Below, one piece after another: positions 20,218 to 29,996 of a stretch of 41,308 bases of DNA; the stretch's first letter is position 1; each line of letters opens with the position of its first letter. The notes beneath the pieces are model-generated. The model was not told where the DNA came from, ran no database searches, and was given only the letters and a program-made list of their open reading frames with translations. Location of the stretch: NCBI GenBank assembly GCA_003427395.1, contig BFEA01000020.1:5609119-5650426 (forward strand), read 5' to 3'. A program made the translations under genes and the position numbers. The stretch is from Chara braunii (lineage: Eukaryota > Streptophyta > Charophyceae > Charales > Characeae).

Positions 20218-20688
20218 CACCCGCGGCCTAGGCTATGGCTGCGGTCTAGGCCGCGACTGTGCGGCCATGAAAAAAAAAATCAAAAAATTCTGGAAAAAAA
20301 AAGTTATGTAGAAAAATATACTGAACAACTTTTGCCTTGTGGTCATATCCAAAACTTTATTGAATTTATAATAAAAAATAGATAAATTTCATAGTCTTTC
20401 TTAGCAAAAAAAAAACAAACAAACAACTTTTGCCTCAGGAAAATAAGTTTTTGAATTTTTAAAATTCAAAGACGAAGTGAAAAAAACAAATAAAAAATTG
20501 TGCAATTTAGATCTCGAAAAGATCTACAATACCATATTTTTTGTGTTTTTTTTGTTTTGGAATTGTTTTAACTTTTAAGTCTAAAACAATTCCTGAAAGT
20601 CGCGGCCTCACTCAATCACGGCCGGAGCCGCAGCAGCCGTGATCACGGCCACCCGCCGAGTTTGACCCCGTGGCCTCGGCCGCGGGTG
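20218..20688. mobile_element. 471-bp MITE X1 with GCGGCC-rich ends and AT-rich core
   Basis: The ends are inverted: CACCCGCGGCCTAGGC at 20218-20233 and, inverted, CACCCGCGGCCGAGGCC at 20688-20672. About 50-100 bp at each end is packed with GCGGCC/GGCCGC-like words; the core is AT-rich. A perfect 12-bp hairpin GGAATTGTTTTA (20559-20570) / TAAAACAATTCC (20582-20593) lies near the right end. The core shares CAACTTTTG, TTGTGG and GTCAT blocks with MITE X2 at 32231-32562. No clear target-site duplication. Confidence 0.6.
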
Positions 20689-20697
20689 ATACGTAGC

Positions 20698-20836
20698 TCT
20701 CGGGGCATTGTGCCCGTAGTTGCAAATTATCTAACCCATTGCATTCTCATCCTTCTCTTCCAGCACTGCCACTTGCGCCCATCACATCGATCGTACAACC
20801 TCCAATGGCAAATGCACGAACGTTTGATGTCACTAA
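20698..20836 (+). repeat. Duplicated gag segment, copy 2
   Basis: Second copy of the 20039-20178 block, beginning 10 bp after the right end of MITE X1. Beyond it the sequence differs from that after copy 1 and continues toward the zinc knuckle. Confidence 0.85.
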
Positions 20837-21290
20837 CTAGCATTTGACTCAACTAATCTATATTGTGTCTAAGAATCAATCGGAGTGGATGGACGCGTTG
20901 ATGGAAAATCAGAATGTGCAAATGGGTCACCATGTATTTCAGAAATTTCTAATGTAGAGCATCGCTTGCCCTCCCCGAACGGATGCTCCCCCTCAACATC
21001 CCTAACTCCCCACCCTCCCACTCCACCTGCTCTATCAGCCGCAGTGCTGGGTCAGACCTTTGATGCCATGGCTCCGCCCAACGTGACCACTGCTGCAACT
21101 GCCCCTTGACCACACTATAACTGCAGGCAACCTGGTCACTTTGCCAGAGAATGCCCCTTTCCAAGACAACAACAGGCTCCGCAAGTTGTTGCTCCTATCG
21201 CTACCAATCAAGGACGTGAAACCGCTCTCCTTTGTGAGGAGGAAAGATCGACTTTTCTCGCCCACCTAGTGCCACCCACTGATTCAGTAA
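20837..21290 (+). pseudogene. Ty3-like gag C-terminus with degenerate zinc knuckle
   Basis: The plus frame from 20885 (QSEWMDALMEN...) reaches a TGA at 21107-21109. In the same frame beyond that stop it reads HYNCRQPGHFARECP at 21113-21157. This is a retroviral-type CCHC knuckle (C-x2-C-x4-H-x4-C) in which the first cysteine is replaced by histidine. A glutamine-rich stretch follows (RQQQAPQ). Zinc knuckles in gag bind the genomic RNA during packaging. The stop and the lost cysteine show that this copy is dead. Confidence 0.6.
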
Positions 21291-21302
21291 TGTCCTTACT
21301 AT

Positions 21303-21482
21303 GAAGCAGTCGATGTCGTCTATCCTGTTGAATACCTTCATTTAGAAGGATTGATAGGCACTATCCAACCAGGGGAGAAAAATGATGATCGAGACTGGGT
21401 GTTACGCGATTCGATACCGGGACCACAATTTATAACGGGAGCGATCGACGTTCTAGAGGTTGTAAAAAAACTAGATATTTAA
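21303..21482 (+). pseudogene. Open frame after gag, unknown domain
   Basis: No ATG start, but a clean 59-codon frame reads EAVDVVYPVEYLHLEGLIGT, followed by IQPGEKNDDRDWVLRDSIPG and IDVLEVVKKLDI, to a TAA at 21480-21482. Composition looks like real protein. It is in a different frame from the zinc knuckle. By position it would be the spacer between gag and protease of a Ty3-like element. I see no DTG/DSG protease motif and no pol further on, so pol seems deleted or unrecognisable. Confidence 0.35.
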
Positions 21483-22050
21483 GTCTTTGTTACCGTCAGC
21501 CATCTCCTCCCCCCTCTGAATTCTTTTGCCCCTCCTTCTTCACTAATCTCCTTGATAAATCTGCTTCTTCTATACTTGCATTCCATGTGTCTATTGCATG
21601 GACTTCTATCCCACAGACGATGGTTTTACTGACTAGGTAGATTGCGCCAAATGTGTCAATCGTGCTCACGGAGCATGCATCCGCAATCATATGGACGATA
21701 AGGTATGAGAATGTACGTTGTGTAGGAATCGGGAAGCTTCCTACAAAAGTTAGGTTCGAAGTCGCTAGGACTGATGACCCGAAATATGACGAAAAATACC
21801 GACAGTCGAAAGTCTGGACATATAAAATTTTGTTATCTAAATTAGTTGCTAAATCTTTGGATGCCTAAACCATAGAGGACAGGCGTCGCACCACTGAGAG
21901 ATCTCGAGATTACCAATGGAAAGACAGCCACTTAGAGAAGCGTAAAACTGACGGATCGGGATTATGCCAATCTTCTCTGTATCGTTCCAAGTTTAATGGA
22001 TGTCTCGAAGGATGAGGTAGTGTCCCTAGTGGGTAACAGCCCTAATGTAT
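21483..22050. other. Unassigned sequence
   Basis: A plus frame at 21653-21868 encodes 71 residues with no domain that I recognise (RYENVRCVGIGKLPTKVRFE...). It could be more retroelement remnant. No repeats stand out. Confidence 0.35.
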
Positions 22051-22059
22051 CCTCATTGA

Positions 22060-22431
22060 ATTGGTCGGCCCTTGTCAATTCCGAATTAGAGAATTCCACT
22101 CATCTGCTCCTACTGGATTTCAACAGCTGATGGTTGTACCAACTGAGCTAAGCCCTCTGTTTCCGGTCAGGGCAGTGGAACGAATACCACTCCGGTCCGA
22201 AGAAAAAACAAAAAGAGGGAAAAAAAATAAATACATTAAAAAAAAAAACTAGTACTTCTTTTGTCCTAACAGTCAGGCATATGATCGGGGTCAGTTGCAA
22301 AACCAAAAAGGGTAGTCCAACCCCTCGATAACTCGAACCGCACTTCGTCACCACGCCGCCCCTAACTGGCCTCGATCCCTCCATATGTTGCATGAAAGTA
22401 CAACGCCTTTACTAATTGAGCTAGGCTCATG
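22060..22431 (-). repeat. Two degenerate tRNA-like heads (SINE or tRNA pseudogenes)
   Basis: On the minus strand TTAGCTCAGTTGGTACAACC lies at about 22155-22136, and TAGCTCAATTAGTAAAGGC at about 22426-22408. Both fit the pol III A-box / tRNA D-arm. The second is followed by GAGGGATCGAGGCC, a weak B-box, at about 22384-22371. Neither folds into a complete cloverleaf, so I do not call tRNA genes. Confidence 0.45.
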
Positions 22432-23267
22432 TTCAAAGTTAGCAAGTGCAAGATTCCATATAGTTGTATCTAAGCCACACATGGGTCTCCCAAATCGCAC
22501 CAAGGCCACACCTTAGCCTACGGGTAAATCCCATGACCCTCGAACTCCCACATCATTTGTGCGAGGGCTCAAGGCTATTCTTCAACCGCTGACATATGAC
22601 CTACTACGCCAGGGCCCCCCCATTTGTTGACCCCGACCTTACTAAGCGGCCAGTTTTAAAACCCGTAGCTTTGCTATTCCGGCTAGGGTCGGTTTTACTA
22701 CTTCGGGCAGACGAAACTCACGACTTTCGCCTACTTCAAACTTCACTAACGGGAACCTTATTGAGATCATAAAAGAGACGCCTACCAGACAGAGAAAAAA
22801 GACAACAACTACCTTACGCAAATGAGTCCCACGAACTCAATGCTCCGGAATCTAAATGCCCCCTCAAGCTACTCAACAAGACTCGACTAAGTGATAATAA
22901 ATAGTGGTTGACTCAATCGTTCATGACAGTCATGGCAAGGTCGGACCTTCATATCCGCGCACGCCATGCCTGCGGCCAAGCCAATCAACAAAAATCAACC
23001 CGTTTTGGCTCGCACTATTCTATGGGATTACCGGTCACCCTGCCGGTTAAAAAAATCGATGGTCATTAGGCCACTTAACACACGCCTAAAAAAAAAGTAC
23101 ATCCGCACACTTTCTGATCTAATCACACACCCCCTGACAATCCAGACTACTGAAAGTCAAATGTAAACTGCACAAAAATAGGCATAGCACTGTCTCAACT
23201 GACATTGATGATTGGCGCATTGATCACAACATTACAGACGCACCACATGCGATTTGCACAAATATGA
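22432..23267. other. Unassigned sequence
   Basis: No supported gene. The C/A-rich composition resembles decayed SINE or LTR material. Nothing is recognisable by motif. Confidence 0.35.
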
Positions 23268-23293
23268 ACAAATACCCTTGTAAAGGTATTTGT
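23268..23293. repeat. Palindrome family, copy 1
   Basis: Arms ACAAATACC (23268-23276) and GGTATTTGT (23285-23293) around an 8-nt centre. Related palindromes lie at 24086-24111 and 24962-24987. Confidence 0.7.
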
Positions 23294-23322
23294 GACGACA
23301 ACACTAAAAATAATGTAAATTT

Positions 23323-23610
23323 AGACTGGGACTGGGACTGGGACTGACCCGACTTAAGGAACTAAACAATCAATATTTATTAAGATTCGTATGGACAAAT
23401 GCTAAAATTACTGCGGCTCTAGAAATAGATCAGTCCTATGCTAAAAATAATATGTAGGATGTAAGAATAAACCGGGTTTGCACTAAAATTAATCTAGGAT
23501 TTAAAAATAAGTGAAGCCTACCATAAAATTAGCATCAGATCTAAAAATAAATCAGGCCGACGCTTAAAATAGTGCATGACTAAGACAAAATTGATTCCAC
23601 AAGGCAAACG
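23323..23610. repeat. GACTGG microrepeat and a degenerate 40-bp tandem repeat
   Basis: GACTGG occurs four times in a row at about 23323-23346. Five diverged units of 38-43 bp start at 23402, 23440, 23483, 23523 and 23563. Each begins near CTAAAATTA and most carry a CTAAAAATAA-like block about 20 nt further on. Confidence 0.65.
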
Positions 23611-24085
23611 GTCGGCCCCTCGTTAAAGATAGCGCGGGACTACTCTTTAGTTTTATTGCGGCCTAAACCCTTTTAGCCTTTTTGATCTTTTAGGGTCGTT
23701 CCTCTTCTAGCCCGGCCATACGGTCGTGCCGTCTAAGTCCCAAAAGGTCGTTCCCCCTTTTCTAAGTGATCAGTCTCATTTGCCTCTGCTACAAGCAAAC
23801 CCACCAATTTCACTCGCACAACCGTGAGGGTTTAATACAAAGGTAGCAGACTTCCCTTTGGACGGTCGTACTGCGTGGTTGACAACTTGACATGACCCGA
23901 AGGCCGACGTCGATGTGTGAACTTACTTTGACACCTCAAGTCGGCCTCTGTGAGCATCACTAAATGGTCTGGTAGGAGGAGGCTAGGTGCAAATTAAGAT
24001 CGCCTAAGTATTTTTTCGTCCCTCTACCCGGGGGAGAAAACACGCTTAATCACTTCTTCAACCCCTACCCGAGAGCATTGTCTGT
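23611..24085. other. Unassigned sequence
   Basis: No gene, RNA or mobile element that I can support. Confidence 0.35.
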
Positions 24086-24111
24086 GCGAATACCCTTACA
24101 AGGGTATCCGC
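24086..24111. repeat. Palindrome family, copy 2
   Basis: Arms GCGAATACCCTT and AAGGGTATCCGC with a 2-nt centre and one mismatch. The outer bases differ from the other copies on both arms together. Confidence 0.7.
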
Positions 24112-24961
24112 CCTGGTTTTTGCAAGTGACAAAAAATAGGTTTAAGTTTAAAGTTTGAGTACACCGCGCGAGTCACGGGTGTGTGTTGATTACGCTGACT
24201 GAGTGGTTGACTAGAATAGGGAGTGTGTGGGCGCACAGACTTGAGGCGCTCGTGATCTCGTTTCTTATCGATAATTGTGAGGTCGGCGTAGTTGTCGGCC
24301 AAGTTTTTATTTATGATTAAATTAGGATTAAAAATATTTTGTCTTTGGATTGGCGCGCTTACTTGTGACTTGTGCGTACGTACGGAGGACGACATTGACG
24401 ACAATGTGACTTTGAAACGTTTGTAATAGACTTGCACGTCGCGCTGTCAAGCGCATCGGTTCCCGTGTGAGCGAGGACCCTCCTGGCCGCGTCACGCAGG
24501 AGAAACTTAGACTTTCTACTTTTCAGAGGCAACTCGGGGACGACGCAGTAACCCGCGCCGACCCTTCGTCGTTCCGGCCGAGTGCACCAGCCGTACATCC
24601 GGCGGTCCCCTGCGACATGATAGGTTCCTGCGGGGCACAACTTACCTTCCCTAAGGGGCTGTCACCACCCTTAGGGGTGTATCCCCGTCGAGCTACCACA
24701 ACGCATTACCCACTTATATAGGTGTCCAGCACTGTCCGCTAATACGAGGCTCGACCTTGGACCTAATACTATTGATTACAGTGGCAAACTATCAACAGGG
24801 AGGTTCGGGGATGGAAGCCAGCGAACGATGGCACAGGGGCATCAGAGCTACATGAAGGAAATTGACGGGTTGAGGGACTGGCGATGATATCCCCATGGTT
24901 TTTGTAGTCCACGGGGTTGCGCGTCGGGACCAAGGCGGCGTTAATAAGCCCCGTTGTAGGA
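24112..24961. other. Unassigned sequence between palindromes
   Basis: Short open frames on both strands (for example 24096-24437 minus) have no recognisable content. The span lies between two copies of the palindrome, roughly one 0.82-0.88 kb period. Confidence 0.35.
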
Positions 24962-24987
24962 CCAAATACCCTTACAAGGGTATTTGG
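24962..24987. repeat. Palindrome family, copy 3 (perfect arms)
   Basis: Arms CCAAATACCCTT (24962-24973) and AAGGGTATTTGG (24976-24987) are perfectly complementary around AC. Followed by CTTTTGCAGTCGACA, similar to the sequence after copy 2. Confidence 0.8.
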
Positions 24988-25562
24988 CCATGCTTTTGCA
25001 GTCGACACAACGACGACATTAACTACCAAGACAGGGCCGGTCTGAAATAAAAAGGGTGTGCGCGCTTTAGCGTGACACTTGAAATGATGTTCTCGGCCAT
25101 TGAGGCAGGGGCAAATCGGTGAGAAAATTTTGAGAGTATGCACACTCGTTGTTATGACGCACGCTGTGATGGTTAGGATCAATATTAATACCCTCCGACC
25201 AAAAAGGTCGAGGGGATGATTGGGTTAGTGTTGTCTCGGGTAGATCTACAAAACACACTGAGACTTGGACTGATATCTCTCTACCTACCAGTACTGGTCG
25301 TCGAAAAAATGCCATTTTTTGTCTTTTTCTGCTCAGCCTCGAGTATCCCACACATCTGCTTCTACTAGATGCGGTACCGGCCTACCCGCCAGTAGAGTGT
25401 TTTCCCCGCCACGACCCTTAATGTCGCAACCGCAACTAAGCACCGGCCCTTCGGGCCTTCCGATCAACCAAGTGTCCGTGCGGGTCGCAAACACACTCAA
25501 GCCGGCAAGCACTCAGGCAGGCATGCAGACCAGCAGGCGTGCACACATACAGACGTAGAATT

Positions 25563-25590
25563 GGGCTCGGACCACTAGTGGACCGAGCCC
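25563..25590. repeat. 28-bp near-perfect palindrome
   Basis: GGGCTCGG ... CCACTAGTGG ... CCGAGCCC reads the same on both strands except for one symmetric mismatch pair. No loop, so more likely a DNA palindrome or foldback junction than an RNA hairpin. Confidence 0.75.
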
Positions 25591-25634
25591 CATTCATCTA
25601 CTTATACCTGGACTGCTCTTGTCTTACTCGAAGT

Positions 25635-25717
25635 AGGAGCTAGCCCAGTAGGTTTCGGTATGGATTGACAAGCGATAGACTCGAGGATTGAGTCCACCAG
25701 CCTGTGGGCTAGCTCCT
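25635..25717. repeat. 83-bp foldback with 13-bp perfect arms, followed by T tract
   Basis: AGGAGCTAGCCCA (25635-25647) and TGGGCTAGCTCCT (25705-25717) are perfect inverted repeats, followed by TTTT. The inner part contains GGATTGAGTCC, B-box-like. It resembles a tRNA acceptor stem, but the T-arm is misplaced, so it is not a tRNA. Probably a MITE or a tRNA-derived remnant. Confidence 0.5.
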
Positions 25718-25754
25718 TTTTGACAAGGAGCTCGACTACAGCCTACTGGGGTCT

Positions 25755-25855
25755 TGTTTCGACCCCGCGGATGGCTGGCGGGGGCTTGAACTCGCGACCT
25801 CCGTGGTAGAGTTAGTTGGGGAGTCGGAACCGACTATAGCAAGGGCCCGACACTT
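25755..25855 (-). repeat. tRNA-like B-box remnant (SINE fragment)
   Basis: On the minus strand GGAGGTCGCGAGTTCAAGCC followed by CCCGCC resembles a tRNA T-arm with a pol III B-box. No matching A-box is clear upstream. Probably a SINE head. Confidence 0.4.
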
Positions 25856-25879
25856 GGCACAAATGGGTAGTTTGTTACT

Positions 25880-26541
25880 AGATTTATTTATTTATTTATT
25901 TATTTCTCGTTATTAGTTAGATTTCATTTTTTATTTTATTTTTCTTACTACCTTGTCTTCTCACTTACTCCGCAGTTACTCTCCATAAATTCACTGTTGT
26001 GAATCTGCATTGGATGGCCGGGCAGATTTGTTTCCGCGAAATCTGCTCGACTCCAGACCCCACAATCCGAGTTTTTGGTCCACGTGCTCGAGCAGATTGC
26101 TCGATGAGCGACGCAGCGAGTGCGTAGCAGCACCCGAACGAAGATGCAAAAAGGAGCAGAAGGAGTGCTTCACAGAAAAGCAGGAAGGAGTAGTTGTGCG
26201 AGGTATAGTGGAGATGGCTGCGAGAAGAAGGGTTCAACGCACGGGGAAGGTGGAAGGAGGAGTAGCGGGACAAGCAGAAGGAGAAGAAGAAGAAGAAGAA
26301 GAAGAAGAAGAAGAAGAAGAAGAAGAGGGAGAGGAAATGATACTTACCTGACATGCCGTCGACGATGGTGATGTTACGGGCGAGGGTTTTTGAACCTTGT
26401 ACTTTAGTTATGCGTGACTCTCTGGACATCCTTTGGGTGGTTCCCCGGGTTGCGGGGAGCATAGTACTGACAACGACGACGACAATAACGACGACAACGA
26501 CGACGACAACGACAATGACGACGACGACGATGACGACAAGG
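25880..26541. repeat. Microsatellite cluster: (TTTA)n, (AGA)n, (ACG/ACA)n
   Basis: TTTA repeats at about 25882-25905, AAG/AGA repeats at about 26283-26326, and ACG/ACA trinucleotides at about 26470-26541. Long frames of E, R, T or V residues across them are artefacts. Between the repeats I see no gene. Confidence 0.9.
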
Positions 26542-26794
26542 GAGTGAGAGAGTGAGACATGTAAGTCTCCAATCGCGCGGCCCACTTCCTGGTACTCCCA
26601 TCGACAGTATGAACCTAACCGAATGAATCTACCGCTAAAACGTGGAGATATACAGTACTACTTGCGTGCACTTGTGTGTGAGTGTGTATGGGTGCATCGC
26701 GCGACCGATCTCAAGCTGCTACTATCAATAGGATAATAAAAATCGTCTGAATCTACGGTTAAAACATAGAAATATACATTGCTACTTGTTTGAT

Positions 26795-26813
26795 TGTGTG
26801 TGTGTGTGTGTGT

Positions 26814-26886
<73 letters not shown>
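26795..26886. repeat. (GT)n microsatellite
   Basis: About 90 bp of GT dinucleotide, broken once by TATG near 26817. Confidence 0.97.
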
Positions 26887-26888
<2 letters not shown>

Positions 26889-27675
26889 GGACATAAAAGA
26901 TGATGTTCTATACTATCCTATTGCACTACACTACGGGACCCTACTCAGTTCAAATTTTGTCATCCGCTCGATCGACTATTGTGGCATGGGAAAAAGGAGA
27001 GGCAAAATCTTCTACCTCTCTCCCTCACGATCGTGCTATACATCAAGGTGGTATGTCTTGCAGCACGAACTACATCGTTGATGTATCGATGGATTTGGGG
27101 AGAGAGAAAGATTACCCTCTGTTAGAGTTGTGATTGATTAAATGAGCTCGCCAAACCGTGCTCGTGAGCGGCCTATCGAACGAGAGCGAGGGCAAGAGAG
27201 TGAGAGTGAGAGTGAAAGCGGCGATTCCGGGGCCGCATTGATGTGCATGGGCGTAGCGAGGTTTGTGACGGCTGCCTGTCGTAAGTACGTTCTTCCGGCG
27301 GAGACGGGTGTAGCGTTATCTCCTCGACTTTCATTACTGTTGTATATGTGTGTGTGTGTCTTTAAATGTTCACTATACATAGCCCATGCGTGTGTGTTGT
27401 AGTGTTCGCTGTACACGGCTGTCCTGTAATATTCATTGTGCACAACTCGTGTGCATGCACGAGTGTGTGTGTGTGTATGAGAGGGAGAGAGAGAAAGGGG
27501 AAGAGAGTGAGAGAAAAAAAAAACTTACCTGGTCGCAACTGACCACCACCCCCGAATAGGACCCCAACATTGATGTATAAAACCGGAGAGCTAGCTAGTA
27601 TACATTCATTACTATCCTATTATAGTAAAGTTATTCTATTATTATTACAGTTATATTATTTTATTAGTAGTCATT
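26887..27675. other. Unassigned sequence with short repeats
   Basis: No supported gene. 27330-27480 is rich in TGTGTG and repeats GTTCRCTRTACA-like words; 27480-27520 is a purine tract. Confidence 0.4.
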
Positions 27676-27676
27676 A

Positions 27677-27723
<47 letters not shown>

Positions 27724-27724
27724 G
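27676..27724. repeat. (ATT)n microsatellite
   Basis: Uninterrupted ATT/TTA trinucleotides ending in ATTATTGTAATG. Confidence 0.95.
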
Positions 27725-28146
27725 TAATGAACCTGGACAAGAAGACTCTTGTCAGAAGTCGTAGTACAAGTAGGCTCAAATTTGCACAAAGTCTCTAATA
27801 ATCGTGAAAGTGATATCTAATACAATGTCTCGTTACCAGTAGACGAAGAGAGTGGAGGGGGAATAAACAGATGAGACGGTGGAAACGACAATCAAAGTCC
27901 ACCAAAAAATAGCTCTACCTTACCCACTTCTTCTCCGGGCTTCCCCTCGCCTTCACGTCATCAAACAATTCCCGGTAACGAGTCTGACAAGTCCTAATCA
28001 TATAGAAGTGCCACGTGGCACTGTTCTGTTGTGAAGACAATGGACACAATCAGCAACACACAATGTCGACGTTAACCTCGGATAAGTATCTCATCCCCCA
28101 AATATCCACAGATCCCAATCTCCCTCCTTGTTGCTACCAAACAGCT

Positions 28147-28286
28147 CAAGTAGACAGATGGCCTATGCCACATCAACAAGTAGACAGGTGGCATGCGCCA
28201 CATCAGCATGAAGACAGGTGGCAATGCCACAACAGCACTGCAGACTGATGGCATGCTTCACATCAGCAGGGAAGACAGGTAGCAGC
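28147..28286. repeat. 30-bp minisatellite, about 4.5 copies
   Basis: The unit is close to AAGTAGACAGGTGGCATGCG then CCACATCAGC, repeating at about 30-bp steps. Each unit contains a small dyad (GGCATGCGCC, GGCAATGCC, GGCCTATGCC), so the inverted symmetry is kept while its sequence varies. Confidence 0.8.
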
Positions 28287-28593
28287 ACAACGTTAGCAAT
28301 GTCTGGCGCACAGAATAGACAACACTAGTATATTGCCACAGTCTCGCGTCGTCGTTCACAGTACCAGCGCACAGTCAGCGTCAAGCCGACTTCAAGCCAA
28401 CGTCAAGGCAGCATAGCAAGACTGAATGTTGACCTCCTGGAAGACCAGGCCTTCTGTAGTGTTTGACGACGCAATCTGGCCTCTAATCTCCTACCCACAG
28501 TCATACAGAATGACTCACAGTTGAGGGCCTAGATTGTGTACGGTTGCAGACTTCCCCTTAGTCCTGATGTTGTCTGGGTACCTGCATACAAAC

Positions 28594-28605
28594 AGACAGA
28601 GGGAC

Positions 28606-28636
<31 letters not shown>

Positions 28637-28695
28637 TACAGACAGACATACAGACAGACAGACAAATAGACGGACACAGGCGGGCAGACAAATGG
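28594..28695. repeat. (CAGA)n microsatellite, degenerate
   Basis: CAGA/CAGACATA repeats decaying into purine-rich sequence to about 28740. Confidence 0.9.
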
Positions 28696-28805
28696 ACAGA
28701 CACTGAGAAAGAGATAGAGACAGAAAGGGGGAGAGTCGAAGAGAAAAGAAAAGAAGGAAACTTAACTGGTCTCCACCGACTGTCGACCCTGAGTGCGACG
28801 CATAT

Positions 28806-28822
28806 TTTTATTATTATTGTTA

Positions 28823-28862
<40 letters not shown>

Positions 28863-28887
28863 ATTATTATTATTATTATTATTATTG
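28806..28887. repeat. (ATT)n microsatellite
   Basis: About 80 bp of ATT, interrupted near 28860 by ATAATT. Confidence 0.95.
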
Positions 28888-29940
28888 ATATTGCGAGGAA
28901 AGAGCCCGCACAGGACCCTTATTAAACAAGCACGTGTTCTGAGCAGCGACCCTCAGCAAGCCTCGTGCCAACCCTAAGTGAAGGCGGGCCTGAGTACCCA
29001 CTAGAGGGGCTTGCCTCAGAATCTTCCGATGTGAGTCTCAAACAATACCTGCATGCTAGCTGGTTAAAGTACAACCTGGGCCTCACCCTGGGCTCTTCCA
29101 AAAGTAGCAGCTCCGTCAGGCAAGTGAGCCCAGGACGTGGGTTGTAGCGCCCTGGACACACGCAGTGTGGGGCCGACACATCAGGAACTGATAATGCAGC
29201 ATTGTCGTCACTGCTGCCCGCCAGGCCAATACATAGTACACATTTAGAGCCTGGATAAATCCTGGGTGCGCTCAATTGTCAAGGGCCCAGACCCTCAACT
29301 GTTGAAACGAGCTTGGGCGCAGACGCCGGGCTCCCACTGGAAGCTACTGAAAACCTCCACGGCAAGGCCTAGACAGTCCAGCGACAACAACACCTCCCAT
29401 ATAGGGAGGTCAGCCAGTCCGGGGCATTCTGGCCTAGACAAGCGATGAGGACACGCTGCTGCAAAACAGCGTAAGTGTCTGCATGTGTAAGGCGCTGGCT
29501 GGGGTGCGCTCGGACGTTGAGTAGTATGGGGCACAACAGTACAGCAGGGCGCTAGGAGCTATAGGCGGACTGCAGCACGCAAGGAGGTGATGAGCGGCAG
29601 TGTTTTTCAGGAAGGAGGCACATTGTGAGTTGAGAATGGTGATGGGAGGAGTTGAGAGTACGTACCTGGTGTATGTGGGAGGTCAACATTGGTATTGACG
29701 TCATTTACAATGATCTTCGGAGTCGAAGTGAGCCTGTTGCAGGAACGTAGGTAAGATAGGAACGATGAGTAGAGTACGCTAGATACTGGCATCAGACGAT
29801 AGGAGCGATATTGAACGCTGCATTGATGTGGTATGAGGGTTTGGACTTTGACTCACGATGCCACTATATCGCTCTTATTTGGATTAAGTTTTTTTGCATT
29901 TGAGTTCTTTACTGGTTACATGACTATTTGGACTTCAGCA
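28888..29940. other. Unassigned sequence
   Basis: No open frame with recognisable content; GC-richer than its neighbours. Could hold exons too short to see, but nothing supports that. Confidence 0.35.
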
Positions 29941-29942
29941 CG

Positions 29943-29995
<53 letters not shown>

Positions 29996-29996
29996 C
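29941..29996. repeat. (ATT)n microsatellite
   Basis: Uninterrupted ATT trinucleotides, third such tract within 2.4 kb. Confidence 0.95.

Noticed and set aside
21765-21795. Hammerhead ribozyme core (CTGATGA followed by GAAA)
   Set aside because: Only three bases separate the two core pieces, so stem II cannot form. Other CTGATGA sites (10360, 18300 minus, 36340) lack a matching GAAA and stems.
22060-22431. tRNA genes on the minus strand
   Set aside because: Good A-boxes, but the anticodon and T-arms do not fold into a cloverleaf; more like SINE heads or pseudogenes.
23268-24987. CRISPR-like array from the three palindromes
   Set aside because: Spacing over 800 bp, variable repeats and a eukaryotic context exclude CRISPR.
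24960-24990. Interstitial telomere repeat (CCCTTA)
   Set aside because: A single CCCTTA inside a palindrome, not a tandem (CCCTAAA)n array.
25635-25717. Possible tRNA gene (7-bp acceptor-like stem, T tract)
   Set aside because: The T-arm is not adjacent to the 3' acceptor strand and no D-arm or anticodon arm can be placed.
26120-26371. Arginine/glutamate-rich proteins
   Set aside because: Encoded by the AGA trinucleotide repeat.
28534-28863. Coding frame with repeated T-D-R-Q residues
   Set aside because: Translation of CAGA and ATT microsatellites.
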